A stretch of DNA of 23,654 nt from Spirogloea muscicola (GCA_009602725.1 WELB01000260.1:1-23654), one strand, 5' to 3'; counted from the first letter of the stretch, positions 1 to 21,100 are shown. The notes: a model not told the origin generated them from the letters alone. Numbers and translations: made by a program.

Positions 1-82
1 AGCCCCAGGAGCCGGTGGACGGCAGTGCGAAACACCTCATCTGGGAGGAGTCCTTCCTCGGCATCTCATTCTTCGGCTTTGG

Positions 83-300
83 ACATTGTCCATTCTTTTT
101 GGGCTGGCTTTGCCAGCCCCTCTTTCTCTATGGGCGAGCCTTCTTCTCTATGGGCGAGCACATTCTCTATGGGCGAGCACTTCTCAAAGGAACGGACAAG
201 GAGGTCACGAGGAAGGAGAAGAAGAAGTGGCACTCCCAATGGGGGCAAGGGCTGCGAAAAGCCAGCCCAAAAAAGAATTCACAAAGGTTCAGAGGGGCCT
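83..300. mobile_element. Inverted-repeat element, copy A (MITE-like)
   Basis: The left arm at about 91-111 (CATTCTTTTTGGGCTGGCTT, then T) is the reverse complement of the right arm at about 257-278. The right half, from 221 to 290, is nearly identical to 931-999 in copy B. The interior carries a 19-20 bp tandem repeat (123-180). There is no transposase frame, so it is a non-autonomous element or part of a larger repeat family. Confidence 0.65.
123..180. repeat. Three tandem copies of a 19-20 bp unit
   Basis: The core TTCTCTATGGGCGAG recurs at 124, 144 and 163 inside inverted-repeat copy A. No coding role is evident. Confidence 0.85.
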
Positions 301-366
301 AAGAGCGGTGAGCAGCTACAAAGGGGCCTGAGGATGCTGAGGTAGAACAGGGGGAGGATGGATCAC

Positions 367-780
367 TCAGTAATTACGAGTGAGGAGCCTCAGATCCGAC
401 AGACTAGCTGCCGGGAAGCTATCACCCTGACGAAAGCCAGAGCCCGCAGCGAGAGCACGGCCAGCTCGCAGATGCAGAGCGTGGGCCATGGAGCGCAGCA
501 GGGAGACAGAGAGGCGCATCCGGTAGACCTGAGCCCACGAGCCAGCGGCGTTGAAGTCGGCTGGCTCGCCGCGTCTGCGGGACACAGCCCGCCGCGCAAG
601 CGTAGCCAGCAAGTCAAGCCACTGGGACCCAAGAGCCCCGTGTACGTCCACCGCTAAGGGGACGAACTCGTCGGCAGGTGGGTGGTCGGAGTGCTTGGCC
701 GCCTTGCAGCGAGCGGCCTTCGAGGCAGCGTGGCCTGCCCGCGAGGCAGAGAGCCCCAGGTTGGAGCGGCTTACATAAGC
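367..780 (-). mobile_element. Retrotransposon ORF fragment (probable C-terminus of a non-LTR reverse transcriptase)
   Basis: A 137-codon open stretch on the minus strand, starting after a TGA and ending at a stop, contains AGHAA...K.AKH, then FVPLAVDVHGALG, then RMRLSVSLLRSMAH and an Ala/Arg-rich tail. The same order recurs at 15640-16140 on the other strand. The pattern AG..A...K..K(H/Y) followed by F.P..V...G..G resembles the region downstream of the palm domain in algal LINE-type reverse transcriptases. That family call is from pattern memory and is an inference. No catalytic domain remains. Confidence 0.55.
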
Positions 781-870
781 TCACTTGCTTCTTCACTCCG
801 ACTTATGGCTGCTGACTGGAATTTGCTAAGCTCCCACTCGCTGTAATCACTTGCATAGTGGTGTAGTTTT

Positions 871-1000
871 GGTCCCTCTGAACCTTGTTCATTCTTTCTG
901 GGCTGGCTTTCTACACCGGGCAAGCTTTGGGAAGAAGTGGCACTCCCAATGGGCGCAAGGGCTGCGAAAAGCCAGCCCAAAAAGAATTCACAAAGGTTGG
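871..1000. mobile_element. Inverted-repeat element, copy B (MITE-like)
   Basis: The left arm at about 871-910 includes TTCATTCTTTCTGGGCTGGC and is the inverted match of the right arm at about 967-1000. Its right half duplicates copy A (221-290) with few changes. Its interior is about 90 bp shorter than in copy A. Confidence 0.65.
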
Positions 1001-1793
1001 GAAAGTTGGGCGGAAAGTTGGGCTGCTCATCCTCCTATTGCAGCCGCGGAATTAAGCAATCCGCTAAAAGTCGGGCCACTGAGCCCTGAGCGCCCTTTGT
1101 AGCGACAGGACAAATGCATCTCCTTTGATATGGTCTGCACACTCGACTCTGAAGACCGTAACTCCCCGACCAATATGGCCAGGGCTGTCACAGTCACAGT
1201 TGTCCAATGTCATCACACAGCGGCGATGAGGGGGGACACCTCCAGGCGTGCTGGTGATGAGGTTGACACGCCTTGGGGAAGCGTCCCTTGAAATGGATAG
1301 GCATAATGTACATCTTCTGCAGAGCGACCTGGTAGTCTAGAAAGACTTGGAAAAAGCCCTCTCGGGCGAAGTCGGAGTTGGCAGATGGAGGGGGGTCTGG
1401 AGAGCACTTATCTACACAACACGGAGCTGCAGACTGGACATGGGCTGTTCAGGGCCCACTCAGAATTGCCAAGTCAGCAACGGGAAGTTGCTGGCGGGTC
1501 ACGACCTGGCCAACGAGTCAGAAGCTCGGCCAGCGGACAGAGACTGGCCCCACGTCTCGTCTCGGAAGACGGCATCAAGCCAGGTGAGGGAAAGGGAAGT
1601 CTCCCACACGAGGTGGCGGCCGTGCGGATCAGGTCTCTGTCTCATAAATGGGACCACGGAGCGGTGCAAGGTACGTGCCCTTCTTCAATTCACCCCCTTG
1701 CCGTACTCGCTTTGCCAGCGCCCATTGCTGCTGTGCACTTGGCGTGGTGGTCTCGACGCCCCGCTTCTCCTCTCAGGAGAGCAACAGCGGAGC
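1001..1793. other. Gene-free stretch downstream of MCM6
   Basis: It must include the MCM6 3' UTR, since MCM6 ends at 1794 on the minus strand. Plus-strand open frames up to 226 codons cross into the last MCM6 exon, but none shows a recognisable domain or conserved composition. I see no RNA gene. Confidence 0.5.
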
Positions 1794-7862
<6,069 letters not shown>

Positions 7863-7926
7863 GGCGGCGCAGAGCGGGGTGCGGGCGGCGCCGGCGGAAG
7901 GATTTGCGCGGGCGCGGGAAGCCGCG

Positions 7927-7938
7927 TTTGGCGCCAAA
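7927..7938. promoter_or_regulatory. Palindromic E2F-type binding site
   Basis: The 12-mer TTTGGCGCCAAA is a perfect palindrome and matches the E2F consensus TTTSSCGC on both strands. It lies 65 bp upstream of the MCM6 start codon and about 600 bp upstream of the thiolase start. MCM genes are classic E2F/DP targets in animals and plants, so G1/S control of MCM6 is the expected role; binding itself is inferred. A weaker relative, GGCGCCAA, follows a few bases further upstream near 7948-7955. Confidence 0.8.
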
Positions 7939-8340
7939 ACTGGGAGGGCGCCAACGGAACGGGGCGCTCCATTGTCGGGGGCGCGCCCGGCCGTCCCGTT
8001 CGCCGGGATGGGGGCCCCGGCTGGCGCCGCGTCAGCGTCACCGCGGGAAGCTGGGGGCGGTGGTCCCGGGCCGCTGTGGTCCCGCGGGGCGCGCTTTTCT
8101 CCTCGGCGGGCTGCCCGGAGTGGGGCGGGGGGCAACCCTCCGTTCCTTGACTAATCATTTGTCTTCTAGAAAAGGAAAGAAATTACTCCCGACGCATATT
8201 TTTGGGAGAGCCACTTCCATGTTTTTCCCCAGTGGGCAGAGCCCAAGTTTTCTTTTGACAGAAGCTTCCCCTTTCTCCTTCCTCTATCTTCCCAGCTCAT
8301 CACCACAGCCCATCTGCGGCGCCGCCCCCCCCTTGCCGCC

Positions 8341-8368
8341 CGCCGCCGCCGCCGCCGCCGCCGCCGCC
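8341..8368. repeat. GCC trinucleotide microsatellite in thiolase 5' region
   Basis: About nine uninterrupted GCC/CGC triplets sit about 170 bp upstream of the thiolase start, probably in its 5' UTR or core promoter. Similar triplet runs occur at the oleosin 5' end. Confidence 0.9.
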
Positions 8369-8539
8369 CACAGCGCCGCGCCCTCCCGCTCGCCCGCGGC
8401 CTCGCGCCTTCCACGGCTGCGCCCTCTCGCGCCGTCGCACTCCGCCACGCCCCGCTCGTCTGGTCCCCTGCCGTCTTGCTGCGTGGGCGCCAGCGCAACA
8501 CGCTCCAGTTGTAGTCAGGCAGAGGCTCTCGCCTGCGCC

Positions 8540-13046
<4,507 letters not shown>

Positions 13047-13792
13047 TCATGGTCCTCGGTCTGGACTTTGTCTGAATGCTGCAGCCAGGAGTGAGGGGGG
13101 TCAAAGATAAGCTAGGAGGGAGCTCAAAACTAGGGACTTTCAGTTGTTTGATTGAAGGATGCTCAGTCAGCCTGGGTCCTGGGCATATCACAGCTGTCCT
13201 TGTGTGTTATCCAAACGTTTGTTGCTGGAGTGTATCGTTTGGGGTTTGGCTTTGGCTGTGAGAACGTGATCAAATCAAGCCCTACTCGCTTTCTGATATG
13301 TAGGCTGAAATTCAGATGGTGATTTTAGCCGGTTCAATCATATCAAAGACGTCATTGAGTCTACTATCAATAGTCTACTATTGGCACTTGGCCACGCCTC
13401 TGTCAAGAGCACATCTTGATGTCTCAGTTGCGAATAGTTGCGGCACAGGCTTTGTCAAGACACGAGTATGTTTTGAGACGCTGGACAGCATGGCACCAAA
13501 GACATGCATGGCAAGCTTTGCCAGTCTGAAATTGTTGGAAAGGAGTGCTTTTTTTGGTTGACAGCAATATTGTCATCTGAAACAGCTGCAATGAAAGCTA
13601 AAGCTGCATGCAAGTAGCGCCACTTATTCCACGAAGCCCCAAGTATCCTCGTCCAGGTGATTGCTTGTCTACATGTGGCATCTGCGAGATGAAGAAAATT
13701 TCAAAGCCTGCAATTCAGTCAGCTCTACAAATTATACTATGTAGAATCATGGATGGGCATTGCTGTGATGTATGCAGACTGTACTCCATTCC
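13047..13792. other. Convergent 3' intergenic region (thiolase / oleosin)
   Basis: This interval lies between the thiolase stop and the oleosin stop, so both 3' UTRs must end here. I see no conserved reading frame, no RNA gene and no clear TGTAA-type polyadenylation signal on either strand. Confidence 0.6.
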
Positions 13793-15085
13793 TCACTGCT
13801 GCCCCACAGCGGACTTGGTCTGTTGCCCTGCGTACTGCATGGTCTCTCGTGCCTTCTCTCCAAATTGTCCTGCAATGGCGAGAACCTTGTTACTCTTGCA
13901 GGTCCCGCCCACATTCTGTACTATGTGCTGACAGCAAGCACTGGCACTGCTCGTTAGTCTCTGACGTGCTCGTTATACATTACACAAGAAATGCAGTGGA
14001 ACTCTCACCAACTTGCCCTCGGACTTTGTCGAAGCCCGCCTCCAGGGTATCGGCTCCAGGCGGCTTCTGGCCAGTCCACCAGTTCCACAGCCAGGACACA
14101 AAGCCGAAGAAGAGGGATCCGCCAACCACCAAGGCGAGGGCGCCTCCGCCCAAGGTCACAGTGGTGAGGAACAACGGGACGAGGATCGGGCTGAACAGCA
14201 GCAGAAGGGGGCTGTTGCCAATGCAAGGCGAACGTCAGAATAGAGGCTGATAGGCATCTGGTCTACAAGGCTGAATGAGCATGAGGTGCTAGCAGCCAGA
14301 GTCACTGCCATGCATATGTCGCTCGGTCACCAGTGACTTTTTCCCGAACTCCCCTCTTACTGGATGGCATTCAGTCAGCTCTGAGACAGACGTGGACACG
14401 ATACGACGCAACTATTGGATATCGTCCGCTCACCTGATAAGCAGAAGGAAGCCGCCTCCTCCGATGACCGTACCACCGATGACTACAGTTGCCACCGTGC
14501 CAACAGTGCCAACTGTCAGGAGAAGGAAGAGGATGTCCTTGGCGCGCCAGTTGCCCTGGCGGACAGGTAACAGGCGATGATGAGAAACGACATCTCTGAC
14601 GAGATCAACAAGGTCAGGGCAGCTGCGAAGCATGCACAGTGCTCGCAAGGTGCACATCGGCAGATCATCTCGGCCTAGATAACTCGATGAAGCAGGTTGC
14701 AGGACTCCGGTGGAGCCCCTGCACGCTTCGATATGACAAAGCAACAAGCAGCAGACAGCAGAAGTGCTGCAATGACTCCGATCGTCTGCCGGCATGCGCA
14801 CGCATGTGCTGCTGCTGCAGGCTGCCGCACATCTCGTATCTGCGATGCGGCAGATCGGCTCCTGCCAGAAGCTGCCGCGGCTCACGGCCGGCGCAGGGCT
14901 GCGCTTCTGAGAAGGCGCGCGCGCTGAGTGGCCGGAGACAGACTCCCTCGAGGCAGCTGCCGGCAAGGCGGAGGCGGAGGCGGAGGCGGGGTGGCCATGC
15001 AGCGGCGGAGGCGCACCCCCTGCGCCGACAGCTGGCTGGGCATGCCGAAGTCGCCCTGGTCGCCGCGCTGCTGCTGGCCCTTCAT
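13793..15085 (-). CDS. Oleosin (lipid-droplet structural protein), 4 exons
   Basis: Oleosins coat lipid droplets; their long hydrophobic hairpin enters the oil core. Exons (minus): 15085-15017, 14555-14434, 14211-14009, 13869-13793. They total 471 nt, 156 aa, a normal oleosin length. Residues 31-109 are almost entirely apolar and Gly/Val-rich. At 65-76 the peptide PLLLLFSPILVP fits the oleosin proline knot P-x5-SP-x3-P exactly. A PPGAD motif at 114-118 matches the conserved HPPGAD of plant oleosins. The C-terminus is amphipathic and Gln/Lys-rich, ending in a GQQTK-containing tail, as in plants. Exons 2-4 are joined by good GT-AG sites with agreeing phases. Exon 1 (MKGQQQRGD..., 23 aa) uses a weaker GTGCGC donor and is the least certain part. 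An unspliced reading of exon 3 would stop at 13980 and lose the typical tail. Confidence 0.87.
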
Positions 15086-15420
15086 GGCGCCGGCTCCTCG
15101 GCGGCGGCGGCGGCGACGGCGGCGGCGGCGGCGGCGGCGGAGGAGGCGGGAGCGCTGCGGGTGGGGGGGATGTGATGTGATCAGGCGGGGAGGGGGTCGC
15201 GATCGCGCGCCGCGGGTGGTAAGGGGTACGTGCAGGCGGCACGCGGCGGACCCCGGAGAAAAGCCGTGGGGAAATGAATGCAGGGCGCCCCCCCGCCCGT
15301 CCCTCGGGCTCCGAGCTGCATGCGCGCCTGGGGGCCACCGGGCTCGCCGCCGCGTCGCCGTCCCCGGGGCGGGGACCACGCTTTCGCTTTTGCCTCCCCG
15401 GCCCTCCGGCTTCTTCCGGC
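15086..15420 (-). promoter_or_regulatory. Oleosin upstream region (GC-rich)
   Basis: This region holds the presumed promoter and 5' UTR of the oleosin gene. The base composition resembles the MCM6/thiolase divergent promoter: GC-rich with long G or C runs. I found no TATA box or recognisable transcription-factor site. An inverted-repeat element arm begins at its upstream border, about 340 bp from the ATG. Confidence 0.4.
15099..15142. repeat. GGC triplet repeat upstream of oleosin
   Basis: An interrupted run of about 14 GGC triplets, with one GAC, starts just 14 bp upstream of the proposed oleosin ATG. It is probably in the 5' UTR and lies in a GC-rich island covering about 14860-15420. Confidence 0.9.
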
Positions 15421-15460
15421 CTTGCCCATTCCTTTTGGGCTGGCCTCTCCCAGCCACCAG
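15421..15460. mobile_element. Inverted-repeat element arm, right block
   Basis: The core CCATTCCTTTTGGGCTGGCC matches the left arm of copies A and B with a few substitutions. It lies just upstream of the oleosin promoter. The opposite-facing partner is near 16757-16797, with the retrotransposon fragment between them. Confidence 0.55.
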
Positions 15461-15639
15461 CCCATCTGGCCGCGCTTGCTCTTCGCCTGGAACAAGGCGC
15501 GCGCGGTGCGCATGGGAGTGAGCACCAGACTCTTCCAGTCGCCGGCGATGGCTGTGCTTGGCCAGGCCAACGAACAATGACGAACAAGGCTCCTCAAGGG
15601 GCCAGAGAAGTGCACAGCGACGCCAGTGGCAACTGGGTG

Positions 15640-16140
15640 CTCGATATCCCCTGTTGAGCAGCCGCAGCTCCGAGAAGCTAGTCTCTGGTGTCAGCGGGTC
15701 CCCAGTCTACAGCCAGAGGCTGCAACCTGCGCATGGAACCGCGCCAACCCCACCGTATCTGCCTCCAAAGGCAGGGCATGCAGTGGCCAGTGCCACTCGA
15801 AGCAAGGAGGCGAAGCATGCTGACCATCAACGGGAGGACGAGCTCTTCCCCCTTGCCATCGACGCCCACGGGGCCTTTCGGCGCTCGGTGGCTCGAGCTC
15901 CTGCACCGCCTAGCGCGCAGCGCCGTGTCCCGACGTTCCCAAGGGAGCAGCCTGACTCAACACGCGGCAGGCTCTCTCACCCAGGTGGTACCGCATGCGC
16001 CTGTCAGTATCGCGGCAGCGGTCAATGGCACACGCGCTGCATCTACGTGCCGGTCGCGCTTTGGCTGGAGCCTCTGGATACAGAGCAGGGGACCCGCTAC
16101 CCGGAGACTACTTTCTCAGACCTGCGGCTGCTCAACAGGG
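15640..16140 (+). mobile_element. Decayed retrotransposon ORF fragment, second copy
   Basis: The plus strand encodes the same order as the 367-780 fragment: KAGHA..., K-E-A-K-H-A-D-H, FPLAIDAHGAF, then RMRLSVSRQRSMAHALHLRA and RALAGASGY. The matching pieces fall in more than one frame (AKHADH and the HGAF region in one, RMRLSVS in another), so frameshifts have broken it. It is a relative, not a recent duplicate, judging by the many substitutions. Confidence 0.55.
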
Positions 16141-16756
16141 AACACGGAGCATCCAGTGGCCACTTGAATCCCTGTGTGGTTCAGAGATTTTCTGGCCCCT
16201 TAACAATCTGTCAATGCTTCATCATGGGCCAATCACAGCCATCGCCCTCTACTGGAAGAGACTTTCTCTCATGGAAGGAAAACGAGGCCAAACTAAGCCA
16301 CAAACTAAGCCAACACATTGTTCAGGCAAAAGCTAGTGCGGAACTTGGGGCTACCCTATGCTAAAGTGAAAGGGGCTAAGGTAACAGTGTGAATGCAAGC
16401 TGAAGGAAAAAGTATCCACGAGCGAGCACATACATTCCTGTACAGTATGGTGGCTTGGGTATGGTCTCCCTTCCACTTCATGTGCACCCCGCACCTTCCT
16501 TCTCTGTCCAATCCGCTCTGGCTGTCCTTTTACAGCCATCGTCCCATTTTGGACTAACACCTTATGTGAGGCGGCTTAAATGAATTTGCGCTGGATATGG
16601 CTGCTCCAGGCGTTGCTCCTGCCAATCCCGTTCAGCAGACTCGGCTTCTTGTCTGATCCACTCAGAGTCCTCGACTGGACATTTGCCTTTCTTCGGAGAA
16701 TATGAAGAAGGACGCTTCTAGGAGAGTAAGCTCCAACGGTGGCGAGGACTGTGAGA

Positions 16757-16797
16757 GGCCAGCCCGGGAAAAGTGGACAATGTCCGAAGGGGCCGCA
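16757..16797. mobile_element. Inverted-repeat element arm, right block, opposite orientation
   Basis: GAGGCCAGCCCGGGAAAAGT followed by GGACAATGTCC is the inverted form of the copy A left arm and its GGACATTGTCC flank (81-91). It closes the right-hand repeat block. Confidence 0.5.
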
Positions 16798-16870
16798 AAG
16801 ACTGGAGGATCAGCTGACCGCCCCTGTCTCGGCGGTCCAAATGCAGATTGCTCATGACGGCACACAAAGA

Positions 16871-16913
16871 TCAGACACTCAGTCACACATACAGCATGTG
16901 ATTGAGTGTCTGA
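16871..16913. other. Long perfect-like hairpin
   Basis: The arms 16872-16887 (CAGACACTCAGTCACA) and 16897-16912 (TGTGATTGAGTGTCTG) pair at 15 of 16 positions, extended by one pair outside, around a 9-nt loop. There is no T-run after it and no gene next to it, so a terminator role is unlikely. Confidence 0.75.
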
Positions 16914-16954
16914 GGCTCCGCTGAGACAGACAGCTGAGGCTGCGCCCTCACCCC

Positions 16955-17054
16955 GAGATCAGCCAAACAGTCACACAGATAGCTACGGCTCCGGCCCTCA
17001 CTCAGAGATCAGTCACACTGTCACACAGACAGCACAGGCTCCGCCTCATCACTA
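16955..17054. repeat. 50-bp degenerate tandem repeat
   Basis: Two units begin GAGATCAG at 16955 and 17005. Each carries a CACACAGA core, an AGC-rich stretch and GGCTCCG. A diverged related segment precedes them from about 16868. No protein coding is evident. Confidence 0.65.
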
Positions 17055-17059
17055 AGAGA

Positions 17060-18157
17060 GTGGCAGCCATAGCAAGGGTGCACCACAGCAGCAGCGAGTC
17101 GCCTCTACTTCAGAAATGGGGAATAAGCCTGATGTGCCGGGGCACCTCTTACAGCTCTTACACTACTTACAGGGAGCGCTTCCATGGCAAACAAGGCTGA
17201 GTCAGATCGTTGCCCAGCGCATCCACGGATTCACCATACTACAGACTCTGGCCCAATTGGCCCAATTGGCTGGTCCACCATATGATTTACTAAACAGGGA
17301 CGTGGTTGCCATTCTCCGGAGTGGTGGGCCTCGCCTGCAACAACAACGTTGTACTAGTTGACGCTTTCTAGAGTGGGAGCATCCACGTCGGCTGTGCCTG
17401 ACTGGGGCAGTGACCCACGCAGAGCTCAAAAGGGGAGGCATGACAAGACCACCTCGGACGAGACCACTTATACATGTGCACTGGGGACATGTACAGCGGC
17501 TACGACAGGAAATGGTTCTCCCTCTCACAGCATCTAGCCCAGCCAATTGTCTCACGTCTTTGCAAATTAGGGGGGGGAGCTTGGAGCCTACTAGCAATTT
17601 GCCAGCAATAGTTGCTTATGACAGGATTCGCGTTTTGCTGCCTTTGCAGCACTCCCAAGCTTTTGCTATCCATCAGCGTGCTGGGCGCACTCTACTTCAG
17701 GCCACTGGTTTCTGTGGCGGTGTTTCAAGTCCCCAGGTTTACTGGCGGATCTGTATGTGCTCCCATGTGGGTGCTGAAGTCTCCCTTTAGCCAGCTTCCG
17801 CACTGTCTCCTCAAGCCCACCCTAGCACAGGGCTTCACGTGCAAGTTGATCACCCACTAGTGCATACAAGGCTTATCCTAGTCACTGATTCACCAGCATG
17901 CAGAACAGAGCCACTCCTCATGGGGCCGAACATGTAGCATGTCAATTTCTACAGCTTATTGGCTATTCTAAGTGCTGGAGATCGACTCCAATCAATACTG
18001 CGCATGTCTCAGGACATCAAGATGTCCTGGCTTTGGGTGCACAGTGACTATCAATTTTAAAGCCTCCTCCACAGCTGGCGGTAAGTTTGGGCTCGAAGGC
18101 CTCATAATCAAGTACAATACAAAGCCACAAACTCAACCCGAAACCCAATGTAGTCCA
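17060..18157. other. Gene-free stretch downstream of the LysM gene
   Basis: It includes the 3' UTR of the LysM coiled-coil gene, which ends at 18158 on the minus strand. Open frames of 60-130 codons occur on both strands but overlap each other and show no recognisable domain. Three TGTAA pentamers on the minus strand cluster at about 17148-17171. Confidence 0.5.
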
Positions 18158-21100
18158 TCATGGGTCTCGGTTAGTATTCTTTGGTAGCATCTGTTGCCAC
18201 ATTGCAGCCACACGTTCCTTGATCTCCTGCGCTCGCTGTACATCTCCCTTGCTGTTGTAGCTGCCATTGCCGTCACTCTTGCTGAGCTCTGTAGGTCCCC
18301 CCGTCCACTCCATCTGCCTAGTCACCCGCTGGCGCACCTCGGTAGCAAGCTGCTCAGCCTTGTCCTCGGCTGCCCTTAGCCTCTCATCCAGGCCAGCCAG
18401 CGCCTGTGTCGGGGCTGCGGCATCATCTGTCGGCCCTTTCTCAAGCTCCGGCCGTGTGATAGACCTTGCAGTTCTGGAGCCTGGCTCCTGTTTAGAGATG
18501 CGTGCAGCCTCATGCTCTAGCTCCTTCGTCCACTGCTTGCCAGCTCCCTCCTCCAGGACCTCCCTTGGCGCCTCAGTCGTTTTACGGAACCTGGCACCCA
18601 CCAAGGTCACAGAAGTGAGAGCAGACAAAGGTGGGCCTCTCCATGGCCACAGACTTGGTGCTATGCAGGCTCCTTGAGACGAGAGCAATATGTGACTGAG
18701 CAAGATGTTAATGCGAACCGTGTTTGAAGAAGTGTGGACTTCTGGAGGTAAATCAAGATGACATGAATACAAGCATTCTGGGGGCTTGTGCGCATGACTT
18801 ACTCTTGCATGAGGTCTTCCTTGAGCTGGGCTATCTCCTGCTGATGTCTTTGTTTCAGAGCCTGGGTGACTTCATCCCTTTCCTTCAGTACACTTTCGGC
18901 CTGCCTCTTGAACAGCTTGAGTTGCCCACCTTGCACATCATATTGCGCCTTGAGCTCTGCCAGCTGTGACTGCAAAGCTGTCAAAGTCTGCTGCACTTGT
19001 TGAGCACCTTGACTAACCCCTTGTCGCTCCACCTCCTGCCGCGCAGACAAACCGGCCTGTTCTTCCGACAAGGCACGGGCTTGCTCTAGCTGTGACACCA
19101 GATCTGCCTCTCTCTGCTTCATCACCGAAAGGTTAGCTTCCAGCTCCTGTTCGCGCTGCTGAGCCTGGATGACCTGTGCTTCCAGGGCACTCTGTAACCT
19201 CTCTTCTAGCAAAGAGAGCTGCTCCCGCAGAGCTTCCACGTCGCCAAGCAACTCCCACGCATCTGGAGACGGGGTGATGTCTGAGAGCGGCAGTTGCAAG
19301 GAAGAATTCCGGTCAGTGACTAGGCTGCATTTCTGCCAGCCCCAGGCGCGCAAACAGCAGCCCATGGTCTCTTCAAGTGGGAGAGTGCTGTCTACTGCAC
19401 CTTGAAGAGCTCGCCTAAAAGCTCGCCTTTGTCCAATCCAGACGACTCATGTAGGATAGGGTACTACTTCTACCCTAACAAGCGTGTATGACCTAGAGGC
19501 TTACTCTTGTTGCACTTGCGTTCACAATGCGATGTTCACATTGCGACGTAAATGCGTGCAACGCTACAACAGCAGAGTCAGCACAGTGTGCACCTATGAA
19601 AATGGGCTGGTACACACCTGTTCCAAGGGCTTGATTGAAGGCCTGCTCTGCATCAGCAAGCATGCCTCGGTGACGTAATACCAGCTCTGTCAAGCTGACT
19701 GTGCTCTCAGACGGTTGCAGATTGCCGACCGTCCCAGCCTGGTCTGGCTCTCGAGTTGTCAGCTTCGCACGAGCTTCATGAACCTCCGCTCTGAACCTCT
19801 CCAACTCAGTTGCTCCCCGCTGCTTGGCAGCTAGAGCCTCGGCAGCCTCGCTCTTCAGCTGCTCCATCTGCTTGGCTGTCCTGATGGCCTCAGCCTTCAT
19901 CTCCTCTATGGTTGAATCCCTCTTCTTCAAGAGAGACATTGCCTTCTGCAGCTCGATCCCTGCTTCTTCCCGGGCTGTCAGCTTCACACGAGCTTCATGA
20001 ACCTCCGCTCTGACCATCTCCAGCTCAGCCGCTCCCCGCTGCTTGGCAGCTAGAGCCTCGGCAGCCTCGCTCTTCAGCTGCTCCATCTGCTTAGCTGTCC
20101 TGACGGCCTCAGCCTTCATCTCCTCTACTGTTGAGTCCCTCTTCTTCAACAGATTCATTGCCTTCTGCAGCTCGGTCCTTGCTTCTTCCCGGGCCTGTGC
20201 AGCTGCTTGTTCCCTCTGCTGTGCGAGCTCGCGGGCTATTTCAGCTTCAGCTGCACTCGCCTGCTGGCGCTTCAACTTAACATCCTCTGCCTCCCTCAGC
20301 CGCGTGCTGACACCCTCCAGATCCCTGGCGAGCTTCTGATTCTCGCTCTCGGCAGCTGCCACACCTGCCCTTGCTTGTGCAAGCTCCTCCTTGAGCCGCT
20401 TGTTCTCTTGCACCACGGGCCTCAGTACGTCGTCGCTCACACCAACCTTGGCCTGGCTTGCCAACCTCATCTGCCTTTCCTTCTCCACAGCAGTCTTCAG
20501 GCTCTCTATCTCCTCCTGTGCTTGGGTGACCTTCTGCTCCCTTTCCTCCGAGGCCTTCAACAGTTCCGTCTCCCTCCTCTTTAGCAGGCCTTCCACCTGA
20601 TTAGCCCTGCTTTCCAGCTCTTTGGCCATCTGAACAGCTGAAGCCAGCTCCTTGCTTTGGAGCTCCATGGAGTCCACCTTCCCAGCCGCTTCTTTACTCC
20701 TGACCTTTTCGGTGGCAAGCATTTCCTTTGCTTCATGAATTTGTGCTTCCAACTTCTTGGCAAGAGATCTGCACTCAAGATGCTCAAAACAACAGCGCTG
20801 TCAGGATGCAGCTGCCAACCCGGGATGATTGTGCACAGAGTCAAAGAACCGTGTAGAGAGGCTTGCTCACAAGGAAGCCAATGTGGGTCATGTTTGATGC
20901 ATAGTCTCTGCGTAACCAAGATTTGGCTCAGGAACAGACTGAGAGGCATCTAGCTGGCTGAGAAGGCCCTTGACCTCCTCCCGGTGGCCTGCTTCGCTCT
21001 GCTCCATATGCTCCCGTAGTTGGTCAAGGTCCTCCCCAGCATCCCCTTCAGGTTCCAGGACTTTCACCAAGCTTCTCGCCGCAGCTGCTTCAACGCTCCT

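Larger units (their letters stand above)
7863..8539. promoter_or_regulatory. Shared divergent promoter / GC-rich island between MCM6 and thiolase
   Basis: These 677 bp separate the MCM6 and thiolase start codons and must hold both promoters and 5' UTRs. The DNA is strongly GC-rich compared with the introns and is rich in CpG. It contains the E2F palindrome near the MCM6 side and a GCC microsatellite on the thiolase side. The thiolase frame stays open upstream to about 7904 and the MCM6 frame to 8135. I treat these as by-products of high GC and not as coding, because longer starts would bury the thiolase PTS2 and the E2F site. No TATA box is evident. Confidence 0.7.

Noticed and set aside
14430-15587. 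385-codon minus-strand open frame upstream of and across oleosin exon 2
   Set aside because: Only its last part (exon 2) is conserved in character. The rest is Pro/Arg-rich GC-island sequence without domains.
17202-17790. Possible small genes on either strand in the gene-free stretch
   Set aside because: The frames overlap on opposite strands, lack domains and have no convincing splice partners.
20043-20584. Plus-strand open frames opposite the coiled-coil exon
   Set aside because: Shadows of the Glu/Lys-rich minus-strand coiled coil; composition is the expected Ser/Cys/Leu complement.
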